A stretch of 64,000 bases of DNA from an uncultured Flavobacteriales bacterium (lineage in GTDB: Bacteria > Bacteroidota > Bacteroidia > Flavobacteriales_D > Parvicellaceae). Where the stretch lies: contig CALSPA010000010.1 in assembly GCA_943788115.1 (NCBI GenBank), positions 18,225-82,224 of the forward strand, in the 5' to 3' direction. Both the position numbers and the translations under genes were made by a program. The notes below the pieces were generated by a model. It was not told where the DNA came from. It saw only the letters and a program-made list of their open reading frames with translations, and did not search any database. Shown piece by piece: positions 50,713 to 58,737 of this stretch. Within the stretch, counting starts at the first letter, position 1. Every line of letters starts with the position of its first letter.

Positions 50713-50874
50713 TTATCTCTTAGGACGAGCTTCATCAGAAACAGATAGTTTTTTCCTTCCCTTCCTTCTACGTGCATTTAACACCTTTCTACCATTTTTT
50801 GTTGCCATCCTTGAACGAAATCCATGTTTGTTCTTACGCTTCCTGTTAGACGGCTGAAATGTTCTCTTGCTCAT
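50713..50874 (-). CDS. rpmH: 50S ribosomal protein L34
   Basis: A 53-residue basic protein beginning [20 protein letters not shown] and continuing [18 protein letters not shown], the near-invariant L34 core. It has a slightly longer C-terminal tail ([13 protein letters not shown]) than E. coli L34 (46 residues), as usual in Bacteroidetes. The neighbours are not the common rnpA/dnaA set. It has its own Bacteroidetes promoter and ends in the shared hairpin. Confidence 0.96.
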   Translation of the reverse strand: MSKRTFQPSNRKRKNKHGFRSRMATKNGRKVLNARRRKGRKKLSVSDEARPKR

Positions 50875-50910
50875 CGCTTATTATTTTACTTCTTTAGTTA
50901 AATCGGTTGG

Positions 50911-50940
50911 CAAAAATAATGCTTTTTTAGTAATCTCAAA
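50911..50940 (-). promoter_or_regulatory. rpmH promoter TTTG-N18-TATTTTTG
   Basis: On the minus strand, TTTG (50937-50940) is separated by 18 bases from TATTTTTG (50911-50918). This matches the Bacteroidetes primary sigma consensus closely. The start codon is 36 bases further on, so this mRNA has a conventional leader, unlike the close-box genes. Confidence 0.75.
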
Positions 50941-51012
50941 ACATATCCATTTAAAACTTCATTTTTTTTTGAATATATTTTTGAATTTAATAGCTGATTA
51001 AATCAATAACAC

Positions 51013-51020
51013 TAATTTTG
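51013..51020 (+). promoter_or_regulatory. TAATTTTG box, 4 bases before the ABC transporter gene
   Basis: Perfect TAnnTTTG followed by AAAA and the ATG at 51025. A second perfect element, TATTTTTG at 50976-50983, lies further upstream and could give a transcript with a 30-40 base leader instead. No clear TTG at the right distance for either. Confidence 0.4.
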
Positions 51021-51024
51021 AAAA

Positions 51025-52818
51025 ATGGTTGATTCAACAGCAAAGAAAAACAGATTTAAAAACTGGAACCGATCTCTTAAGATATTTAAATACATTAAAT
51101 CCTACAAGATTACATATGTGTTTGGATTAATATGTTTATTTGGTTCAAGCCTTAGCGCCATGATTTTCCCTTATTTGCTAGGAAACTTACTTGGTGCAGA
51201 CTCCTTAAATAAAAATTCTGAATTTAATCTTTTTGACTCAAACAATATTAACGCACTATTTATACTACTGATGTTGCTTTTTTCAACACAGGCAATCTTC
51301 AGTTTCTTAAGAATTTATTTCTTCGGTATTGTTACAGAAAAATCATTAAAAGACATAAGAAAAGATACATTTAATAAATTAATTACAATGCCAATTAGTT
51401 TTTTCGACAAAAACAAAGTTGGTGAGCTTCAAAGTAGAGTTTCTTCTGACATTGTTCAACTTACTGAAACATTCAATACTACATTAGCCGAATTTCTACG
51501 ACAAATATTTACTATTATTTTCGGAATATCTTTCATAGCCTTTATTTCATGGAAATTGTCCTTGATAATGCTTGCAATAGTTCCGGTGATTGCAATTTCA
51601 GCAGTAATTTTTGGAAGATACATTAAAAAGCTATCCAAGAAAGCTCAAGATTCAGCAGCAGATTCAAACAACATTCTTTTGGAAGCTTTATCTGGTATTA
51701 AAAATGTAAAAACATTCGCAAATGAATTTTTTGAAAATAATAAATATCAATACTCAATTAATGAAATAAAAAAGCTGGGAATAAAAGGATCTATTTGGAG
51801 AGGTTTATTTGCCTCATTTATTATTGTTGCAATGTTTGGATCAATAATCTTTGTGATTTGGAATGGTATGAAGATGGTTAATAATGGTGAATTAAATTCT
51901 CAAGAATTTTTTCAATTTATTCTCTACACAATAATGATAGGCGCTTCATTTGGTGGTGTCTCTAGTCTACTAGGAAGCATTCAGAAAGCATTAGGAGCTA
52001 CGGAAAGAATTTTAGAAATTTTAGAAATGAATTCTGAAGAAATTCAATCCAATAATGAAAAGATAGAAAAACTTCAAATTAAAGGTGAATTATCTTTTAA
52101 AGATGTTGGATTTAGGTATGAAACAAGACCAGACATATCTGTTTTAAATAATGTCTCATTTAAAATTGAATCCGGTAAACAAACAGCATTAGTTGGGGCT
52201 AGTGGAGCTGGGAAATCTACTATTGCAAACTTACTTCTTAGATTTTACGAACCTTCTTCTGGAAGCATAAGTATTGATAATGAAAATTATTTAAACTACC
52301 CTTTATCTTCTTTAAGAGCTGAAATTGCAATTGTCCCTCAAGAAGTTTTCTTGTTTGGAGGAACTATATATGAAAACATATCCTATGGAAAATCATCAGC
52401 TTCTGAAAAAGAGATTTTCTCAGCCGCTGAAAAAGCAAACGCATTAGAATTTATAGAAAAATTTCCAGACAAAATGGAAACTTTAGTGGGTGATCGTGGA
52501 ATTCAACTTTCTGGAGGTCAAAAACAAAGAATTGCAATTGCAAGAGCTATTTTGAAAAACCCTAAAATTTTAATTCTTGATGAAGCGACAAGCTCATTAG
52601 ATAGTGAAAGTGAAAAATATGTTCAAGAGGCACTTAACTATCTAATGGAAGGAAGAACATCAATTGTTATTGCCCATCGATTAACTACAATAATGAAGGC
52701 TGATAATATACTTGTAATTAAAGATGGAACTATATTTGAACAAGGGAAACATGAAGAGTTAATTTCTAAAAATGGAGTTTATGCACACCTAACGAATTTA
52801 CAGTTTGAAACAAATTAA
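51025..52818 (+). CDS. ABC transporter, fused permease and ATPase (MsbA-like exporter)
   Basis: 597 residues: six membrane helices in the first 320 residues, then a nucleotide-binding domain with Walker A VGASGAGKST, Q-loop IVPQEVFLFGG, signature LSGGQKQRIAIARA, Walker B ILILDEATSSLD and switch His in VIAHRLT. It works as a homodimer or heterodimer and exports lipid or drug-like substrates; which one cannot be read. A convergent TetR gene ends 11 bases after it. TetR-type repressors often regulate neighbouring exporters, but here the promoters are not shared. Confidence 0.92.
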   Translation: MVDSTAKKNRFKNWNRSLKIFKYIKSYKITYVFGLICLFGSSLSAMIFPYLLGNLLGADSLNKNSEFNLFDSNNINALFILLMLLFSTQAIFSFLRIYFFGIVTEKSLKDIRKDTFNKLITMPISFFDKNKVGELQSRVSSDIVQLTETFNTTLAEFLRQIFTIIFGISFIAFISWKLSLIMLAIVPVIAISAVIFGRYIKKLSKKAQDSAADSNNILLEALSGIKNVKTFANEFFENNKYQYSINEIKKLGIKGSIWRGLFASFIIVAMFGSIIFVIWNGMKMVNNGELNSQEFFQFILYTIMIGASFGGVSSLLGSIQKALGATERILEILEMNSEEIQSNNEKIEKLQIKGELSFKDVGFRYETRPDISVLNNVSFKIESGKQTALVGASGAGKSTIANLLLRFYEPSSGSISIDNENYLNYPLSSLRAEIAIVPQEVFLFGGTIYENISYGKSSASEKEIFSAAEKANALEFIEKFPDKMETLVGDRGIQLSGGQKQRIAIARAILKNPKILILDEATSSLDSESEKYVQEALNYLMEGRTSIVIAHRLTTIMKADNILVIKDGTIFEQGKHEELISKNGVYAHLTNLQFETN

Positions 52819-52829
52819 AAACCAGTTAC

Positions 52830-53432
52830 TTATTTTAATATTCCGTTAAACCGAACATTATAATGGTGATTAAAGACACTTACTACATCTAAATTCTCAT
52901 TTTTAAAAATATTTTTTTGAGATAAAGATTCAAAAAATTGCTGATCAGATAGGCTTAAAAGAAAAGGATTTGCTTCATTTGAAAAAACTCCAATTTCAAT
53001 GCCAATTTCATAGTAACTCAATAAATTTTGAAAGACATTTTTTTGAAATTCTTGAACTTTCAACCAGAGATTTGGATATTCAGCTTTAATTTCCCTAACT
53101 AAAACGCTACTAACATCAAAGGATTGAACACAAAAAAACAACATCGATTTCCTATACCTTTCAGAATAAGAAAGTGTAATGTTTTCCAACACGCTCTCAT
53201 ATTCACCAATAACTTCAAGTTTATAAGCTAAAGCTTTGTCAATCATTTCTTCTTTTGATTCGAAATGATTGTATAAAGTTGTTTTACTTATTTGAAAATC
53301 TTTTGCTAAATCTGACATAGAAAAATTACGAATACCGTTATTCTGAAAATAAACCAAAAGCTTTACAACATACCTCTCTCTAATTAATTGATCTTTATAT
53401 CTTCTTTTCTGAACATTTTTTCTTCCCATCAT
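52830..53432 (-). CDS. TetR family transcriptional regulator
   Basis: 200 residues (199 from the second of two adjacent ATG codons). The N-terminal helix-turn-helix is GIRNFSMSDLAKDFQISKTTLYNHFESKEEMIDKAL (described by landmarks SMSDLAKDFQISKTTLYNHF). The C-terminal ligand domain is variable. A TAAATTTG box stands one base before the first ATG and exactly four before the second, at 53427-53429, which favours the second start if this mRNA is leaderless like others here. Divergent from accA (110-base gap), convergent with the ABC exporter. Target unknown. Confidence 0.88.
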   Translation of the reverse strand: MMGRKNVQKRRYKDQLIRERYVVKLLVYFQNNGIRNFSMSDLAKDFQISKTTLYNHFESKEEMIDKALAYKLEVIGEYESVLENITLSYSERYRKSMLFFCVQSFDVSSVLVREIKAEYPNLWLKVQEFQKNVFQNLLSYYEIGIEIGVFSNEANPFLLSLSDQQFFESLSQKNIFKNENLDVVSVFNHHYNVRFNGILK

Positions 53433-53433
53433 T

Positions 53434-53441
53434 CAAATTTA
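53434..53441 (-). promoter_or_regulatory. TAAATTTG box before the TetR gene
   Basis: Perfect TAnnTTTG on the minus strand, followed by AATG and then the second ATG of the TetR gene. The first ATG (53430-53432) is one base from the box and would lie upstream of the expected transcription start. Confidence 0.42.
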
Positions 53442-53542
53442 GCAAACAAAGACTAAATTAAATTCTAAAATCAAATGATGTTGAAAATTATAAGTCAACT
53501 AAACACATTAATTTGTAATTTCGCTAATTCAAATCGAATTAT

Positions 53543-54496
53543 ATGAGAACATACCTTGATTTTGAAAAACCCATTGAGGAATTAAACACTACAATAGAAA
53601 AAACCAATGAAATTGGTACTAAAGGTAGTGTAGACATTTCAACTACGTTAAGGGAATTAAAGGACAAGCTTGATGAGACTACTAAAAGCATATACGCTAA
53701 CCTAACCCCTTGGCAAAGAGTTCAAGTTAGTCGTCATCCAGAAAGACCCTATACTCTAGACTACATTAAGGCAATCACTAATAATGATTTTTTAGAACTT
53801 CATGGAGATCGAAATGTAAAAGATGACAAAGCTATGGTAGGTGGTTTTGGATCTATAGATGGTCAAACTGTAATGTTCATTGGGCAACAAAAAGGTAGAA
53901 ATACCAAACAAAGAAATTTCAGGAATTTTGGAATGGCAAACCCTGAGGGCTACAGAAAAGCATTAAGGTTAATGAAACTTGCTGAAAAATTTAATAAGCC
54001 AATTGTATGCTTGATAGATACTCCTGGAGCATACCCAGGCTTAGAAGCTGAAGAAAGAGGTCAAGGAGAAGCTATTGCAAGAAACCTTTATGAGATGATG
54101 ATTCTTAAAGTACCTGTGATTTGCATTATCATTGGCGAAGGTGCCTCCGGTGGAGCTTTAGGAATTGGTATTGGCGATCGTGTCTTAATGCTTGAAAACA
54201 CATGGTACTCGGTTATTTCACCTGAATCATGTTCATCTATTTTGTGGAGAAGCTGGGATTACAAAGAAATTGCAGCTGAAGCGTTAAAACTTACAGGAAA
54301 AGACATGCTTAAGAATAAATTAATTGATGGCATAATTAAAGAACCTTTAGGAGGAGCTCATGCTGAACCTGAAAAGATGTACAAAAAGTTGAAAACTGAA
54401 ATTAAAAGGAACCTTTCTAAGCTAAATGAATTAGATGCTTTAGACAGAATAGACAAGAGAATTGATAAGTTCTGTAAAATGGGAGTTTATAAATAA
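53543..54496 (+). CDS. accA: Acetyl-CoA carboxylase carboxyltransferase, alpha subunit
   Basis: 317 residues, the standard length. AccA with AccD moves the carboxyl group from biotin to acetyl-CoA, making malonyl-CoA for fatty acids. Family segments: [76 protein letters not shown] and [17 protein letters not shown]. The convergent lipoprotein gene ends 13 bases downstream. accD is not in the window. Confidence 0.97.
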   Translation: MRTYLDFEKPIEELNTTIEKTNEIGTKGSVDISTTLRELKDKLDETTKSIYANLTPWQRVQVSRHPERPYTLDYIKAITNNDFLELHGDRNVKDDKAMVGGFGSIDGQTVMFIGQQKGRNTKQRNFRNFGMANPEGYRKALRLMKLAEKFNKPIVCLIDTPGAYPGLEAEERGQGEAIARNLYEMMILKVPVICIIIGEGASGGALGIGIGDRVLMLENTWYSVISPESCSSILWRSWDYKEIAAEALKLTGKDMLKNKLIDGIIKEPLGGAHAEPEKMYKKLKTEIKRNLSKLNELDALDRIDKRIDKFCKMGVYK

Positions 54497-54509
54497 TTCA
54501 ATAAAATTC

Positions 54510-55781
54510 TTATTTATTATAATAAAAATGGAAATTTTCAATTGGCTCTGGAGTATTAATCACACCAATTGGAACACCTAAATTACTGTAATACCTCAAC
54601 TCACTTCCAAACGAAGCTACAATTAATCCATTCAATTGGTCATATTTCACGTTTTTAAACGGAATATTTGGAACAATAGCTACAAGACTGTTATTAGCGT
54701 AGGTATATCTTAATAGACCAGTTTGATGAGCAATTATCAATTCATTTTCTGAAATTGAGACTGCATCATAAACAATACCAGGGGGCATCGAATGAGGAGA
54801 CCATATACCATTTGCAGAAGAAGTATAAATAAAAAATTCACTTTCATTTGCATCATTAACTAATAAATACAATTGATCTTCAGACTTGGGAATTAATTTA
54901 ACTATGTCTTTGTTTATAGTCAATCGATGACTCTCAGCACCAGAACCTTTAAAATAGACTACTAAATCTGTATTGAAGTTAGTGTTAAATACTTCCACAA
55001 ATATTTTTTGTTGATTAACCAATAAGTTTTCGGGATACTCATTAACATTCATTGAGCAACTGTAAATAACATTTCCATTATCATCATAACCTTTTACAGT
55101 TCCATTACCATGAGAAACATAATGTAAATGATCTTCTTCACAATAAATAGACTCAGTGAAATATTGATATGGTGAAAAGATAGATGCTATATTCCAAGGA
55201 ATATAATTGAAATCCGGATCATAACCGTAACCCTCCAGATCACTTCCGAAAAAAAGGTATTGATTATAAGAGTTAGATACACTTGACTCGTAATTCCCTT
55301 GAAAAGACTCAACCAGGGAAAAAGCTGTCCCATCAATTTCATATAGATTAAAAGAATTTATATTAGAACTAACTACGTAGGTTTTTTTAAGAACTAAAGG
55401 AACTGCAGATAATAAAATTTCAACATAACTAGTTGTTACATTTTCCCCATCACTTACAGCAACTTTCAAAAAATAATTACCTGAACTTAAATGAATATCA
55501 TCGATTAAAAGGTTAGCATTGAAATTAAAATTAAGTTCATTAGAATTCAATACAATTTGATTGGAAACAGAGGCAAGGTCATTGTTTAAGAGCTTAAGCT
55601 CAACATATTCAATATTTGTCTCATCACTGGCAGATCCTTGAATTGAGATGTATTCTAAAACATTGAAATTTGAAAGTGCAAGCGGTGTATTTACAACCAA
55701 ACTAGGTGGCAATACATCTTGTTTATCACATGATATAAAAGACATGAAAAAAAAAATCATACAAATTCCACTTAATTTCAT
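54510..55781 (-). CDS. Lipoprotein with N-terminal Ig-like domain, function unknown
   Basis: 423 residues. The lipobox is SFISC (Cys18). Residues 25-125 form an Ig/cadherin-like domain (PPSLVVNTPLALSNFNVLEYISIQGSASDE). The remaining 290 residues contain repeated short beta motifs (YDDNGNVIYSC, LYLLVNDANES, ELIIAHQTGLLRYTYANN) that suggest a beta-propeller. Sits in the envelope, facing the periplasm or the outside. No named family recognised. Divergent from dnaB. Confidence 0.65.
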   Translation of the reverse strand: MKLSGICMIFFFMSFISCDKQDVLPPSLVVNTPLALSNFNVLEYISIQGSASDETNIEYVELKLLNNDLASVSNQIVLNSNELNFNFNANLLIDDIHLSSGNYFLKVAVSDGENVTTSYVEILLSAVPLVLKKTYVVSSNINSFNLYEIDGTAFSLVESFQGNYESSVSNSYNQYLFFGSDLEGYGYDPDFNYIPWNIASIFSPYQYFTESIYCEEDHLHYVSHGNGTVKGYDDNGNVIYSCSMNVNEYPENLLVNQQKIFVEVFNTNFNTDLVVYFKGSGAESHRLTINKDIVKLIPKSEDQLYLLVNDANESEFFIYTSSANGIWSPHSMPPGIVYDAVSISENELIIAHQTGLLRYTYANNSLVAIVPNIPFKNVKYDQLNGLIVASFGSELRYYSNLGVPIGVINTPEPIENFHFYYNK

Positions 55782-55785
55782 AACT

Positions 55786-55793
55786 TAAAATTA
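55786..55793 (-). promoter_or_regulatory. TAATTTTA box, 4 bases before the lipoprotein gene
   Basis: Minus strand TAATTTTA, AGTT, then ATG at 55781. Same spacing as at dnaB on the opposite strand, so the divergent pair appears to use two close-box promoters facing away from each other. Confidence 0.4.
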
Positions 55794-55864
55794 CTAACAT
55801 TTGTTAATAAATAGACTTAATAACTTTTTCGAACTAAAAATCATTTCATTCATTTCTTTAGCTG

Positions 55865-55872
55865 TATTTTTG
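55865..55872 (+). promoter_or_regulatory. TATTTTTG box, 4 bases before dnaB
   Basis: Perfect TAnnTTTG, then AACC, then the ATG at 55877. No TTG at 17-21 bases upstream. Predicted leaderless start of an essential gene. Confidence 0.42.
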
Positions 55873-55876
55873 AACC

Positions 55877-57427
55877 ATGTCAAAACAATTAGATAACATT
55901 AAAACGTCACAACAGGCTATTCGCAAAATAAATAGGCCGAAAGAAAGTGGCATAGTAGGATCTGGTAAACTCCCTCCGCAAGCAGTAGATTTAGAAGAAG
56001 CAGTTTTAGGTGCATTAATGCTTGAGAAAGGACCACTTAATGATGTTATTGACATAATAAATAGACCTGATATTTTTTACAAAGATGCCCACAAAAAAAT
56101 TTACGAAGCTATTCAAGAACTTTTTTCTGAATCAGAAAGTATAGATATCCTAACTGTTAGTCAAAGGTTAAGGTCAAATGGTAATTTAGATGCCTGTGGA
56201 GGTGCATTTTATATTTCTCAACTTACCAATAGAGTTGCATCCGCTGCTCATGCTGAAACTCATGCTAGAATAATTGTTCAAAAATTCATAATGCGAGAGC
56301 TTATAAGAATTTCCGGAAAAGTTATTCAACAAGCTTATGATGAAACAACAGATGTTTTCAACCTCTTAGATGAAGCAGAAAGTGAACTGTTTGCAGTTGC
56401 TGAAGGAAACATTAGAAAGGATTACCAAAACATGACAGATCTTATACTTAAAGCGAAAGATGAGATTGAAGTTGCTATGGGTAAAGAAGATGGTATAAAT
56501 GGAATAGCTACTGGATTTGCTGCTTTAGATAGAGTTACTTCAGGTTGGCAAAAATCGGATATGATTGTCGTTGCTGCTAGACCGGGTATGGGTAAAACTG
56601 CATTTGTTATTTCAATGGCAAGAAATGTAGCTGTAGATTTTAAACATCCTGTAGCAATATTCTCTTTAGAGATGAGTTCTGTACAGTTAGTTAATCGATT
56701 AATTTCTGGAGAAGCTGAAATCCCTGCAGAAGACATTAGAAGAGGTAAATTCACTAAAAAAGAATTTGAGCAATTTTTTCACAGAACAAAACAGTTATCT
56801 GAAGCGCCTCTCTTCATTGATGACACTCCTGCTCTATCCATTTTTGAACTAAGAGCTAAATCTAGAAGACTAAAACAACAGCATGATATTAAATTAATAA
56901 TTATTGATTATTTACAACTCATGTCATCTGGTGGAAAAGGAGGAAACAGAGAACAAGAAATAAGTACTATTTCACGATCAATTAAGGAAATAGCAAAAGA
57001 ATTAGATGTTCCAATAATAGCACTTTCTCAGCTTAGTAGAAATGTAGAAACAAGAGGGGGAGATAAACGACCTATGCTTTCCGATTTAAGAGATTCTGGA
57101 GCTATAGAACAGGATGCTGATATTGTTTGTTTTATTTACAGACCTGAGTATTATGGCATTACTGAATGGGCAGATGGATCTCCATGTAACAGTCAGGGTG
57201 AAATTATAGTTGCAAAACATAGAAATGGTTCATTAGAGGATGTTCGTTTACGCTTTATAGGTAAATATGCAAAGTTTGCTAATCTTGACACCTTTAGTTC
57301 AGATGACTATTCTGCAGAAAGCTTACAACCAAATAAAGACTTTAGCCAATCAATGGGTGGAACATATACTGTTCAATCGAAGATGAATGATGACGACATA
57401 GACGGAGATGAAGACGGTCCATTTTAA
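55877..57427 (+). CDS. dnaB: Replicative DNA helicase
   Basis: 516 residues. The N-terminal DnaB domain begins KLPPQAVDLEEAVLGALML. The RecA-like C-terminal domain has Walker A AARPGMGKT (233-241), VAIFSLEMSSVQLVNRL, Walker B LIIIDYLQLM, and the LSQLSRNVETRGGDKRP and SGAIEQDADIV loops. It unwinds DNA at the replication fork and loads primase. No intein interrupts it. The Asp-rich C-terminal tail (DDDIDGDEDGPF) is usual in Bacteroidetes. Confidence 0.98.
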   Translation: MSKQLDNIKTSQQAIRKINRPKESGIVGSGKLPPQAVDLEEAVLGALMLEKGPLNDVIDIINRPDIFYKDAHKKIYEAIQELFSESESIDILTVSQRLRSNGNLDACGGAFYISQLTNRVASAAHAETHARIIVQKFIMRELIRISGKVIQQAYDETTDVFNLLDEAESELFAVAEGNIRKDYQNMTDLILKAKDEIEVAMGKEDGINGIATGFAALDRVTSGWQKSDMIVVAARPGMGKTAFVISMARNVAVDFKHPVAIFSLEMSSVQLVNRLISGEAEIPAEDIRRGKFTKKEFEQFFHRTKQLSEAPLFIDDTPALSIFELRAKSRRLKQQHDIKLIIIDYLQLMSSGGKGGNREQEISTISRSIKEIAKELDVPIIALSQLSRNVETRGGDKRPMLSDLRDSGAIEQDADIVCFIYRPEYYGITEWADGSPCNSQGEIIVAKHRNGSLEDVRLRFIGKYAKFANLDTFSSDDYSAESLQPNKDFSQSMGGTYTVQSKMNDDDIDGDEDGPF

Positions 57428-57475
57428 TTTATCATCTTAATTGTATCTTAGCATAGTTTTTGAATTAAATATAAA

Positions 57476-58735
57476 ATGAAGAAGCTTTTAATCGTCACTA
57501 TTTTTATTTTTTGCTGTCAACTTTATTGGGCTAGTAAAATACTTATTCCTATGGATGAGGGTGAACAAAACAATCACCTTAAAGCTTATGGGATTGCATT
57601 TTGGGTACTACAAAATGACATTGAAGTAGAATGGTTACTGAACTACAGAGGAGGGAGTTTTTTAATGGACAATTACTCTTCTATTGAAGAGGAATGCATT
57701 ATAAGAGGTGTTTCATATGAAGTAATTGCAGATGTTCAATCAAACCAAATAAAAGCAGCAATATCAGATCCTGAAATCAATCAAGAGGTTGTAAAACTTC
57801 AAAAAGCACCAAAAATTGCTGTTTACACCCCTGACGGTAAACAACCTTGGGATGATGCTGTTACCTTAGTATTAACATACGCTGAAATACCATACGATAA
57901 GGTTTACGATAGAGAAGTAATAGGAGATCAGCTAATGAAGTACGATTGGCTTCATTTACATCATGAAGACTTTACTGGGCAGTATGGGAAGTTTTTTAGG
58001 AATTACAGAAATGCTCCATGGTACATTCAACAACAAAGAGACACCGAAGCATTAGCAAAAGATTTAGGGTTTGATAAAGTTTCACAGTTAAAGCTTGGTG
58101 TTGCAACAAAAATTAAAAATTTCACGGTTGGAGGTGGCTTTCTATTTACTATGTGTTCAGGGACTGACTCTTTTGACATTTCACTTGCTGCCAAGGGAAC
58201 TGACATATGTGATTACATGTATGATGGAGATCCTGCAGATCCAGCCTCTCAATCAAAATTGAATTACGAAAACACTTTTGCTTTTAAAGATTTCACTTTA
58301 GTTCAAAACCCATTAGAGTATGAATTCTCTTCAATAGACGGAACACTTTTGCATAACATTCCTGAAAATCAGGATAAATTTTCACTTTTTGAATTCTCTG
58401 CAAAATGGGATATTGTTCCAACAATGTTATGCCAAAATCACACACAAATAATTAAAGGATTCATGGGCCAAACAACAGATTTCTTAAGCTCACAAATTAA
58501 ATCTGATGTACTAATAATGGGGGAAAATAAGGCACTAGGAACAGCCAGGTACATACACGGTGATCTAGGTAAAGGTCAATGGACATTTTATGGTGGACAT
58601 GATCCAGAGGATTACAAACATTATGTAAATGATCCACCTACAGATCTTAATTTATACCCAAACTCTCCAGGGTATAGATTAATACTAAACAATATTTTAT
58701 TCCCTGCAGCAAAAAAGAAAAAGCAAAAAACCTAA
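57476..58735 (+). CDS. Secreted Bacteroidetes protein, often labelled asparagine synthetase B (name doubtful)
   Basis: 419 residues with a signal peptide (ending LYWAS). The mature start SKILIPMDEGEQNNHLKAYGIAF and the segments VYTPDGKQPWDDAVTLVLTYA, YDWLHLHHEDFTGQYG, MCSGTDSFDISLAAKG and ARYIHGDLGKGQWTFYGGHDPED match a conserved flavobacterial family that databases label asparagine synthetase B. I see no Cys2 glutaminase and no SGGVDSS loop, so that name is not supported. The conserved HLHHED and GGHDPED segments suggest metal or ligand binding, perhaps a ThuA- or amidotransferase-like fold. Envelope location. Function unknown. Confidence 0.75.
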   Translation: MKKLLIVTIFIFCCQLYWASKILIPMDEGEQNNHLKAYGIAFWVLQNDIEVEWLLNYRGGSFLMDNYSSIEEECIIRGVSYEVIADVQSNQIKAAISDPEINQEVVKLQKAPKIAVYTPDGKQPWDDAVTLVLTYAEIPYDKVYDREVIGDQLMKYDWLHLHHEDFTGQYGKFFRNYRNAPWYIQQQRDTEALAKDLGFDKVSQLKLGVATKIKNFTVGGGFLFTMCSGTDSFDISLAAKGTDICDYMYDGDPADPASQSKLNYENTFAFKDFTLVQNPLEYEFSSIDGTLLHNIPENQDKFSLFEFSAKWDIVPTMLCQNHTQIIKGFMGQTTDFLSSQIKSDVLIMGENKALGTARYIHGDLGKGQWTFYGGHDPEDYKHYVNDPPTDLNLYPNSPGYRLILNNILFPAAKKKKQKT

Positions 58736-58737
58736 GA

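Noticed and set aside
50713..57427. rpmH and dnaB nearby considered as sign of a replication origin
   Set aside because: No dnaA, rnpA, gidA or dnaN in the window and no cluster of DnaA boxes noticed; the two genes are 5 kb apart with unrelated genes between.
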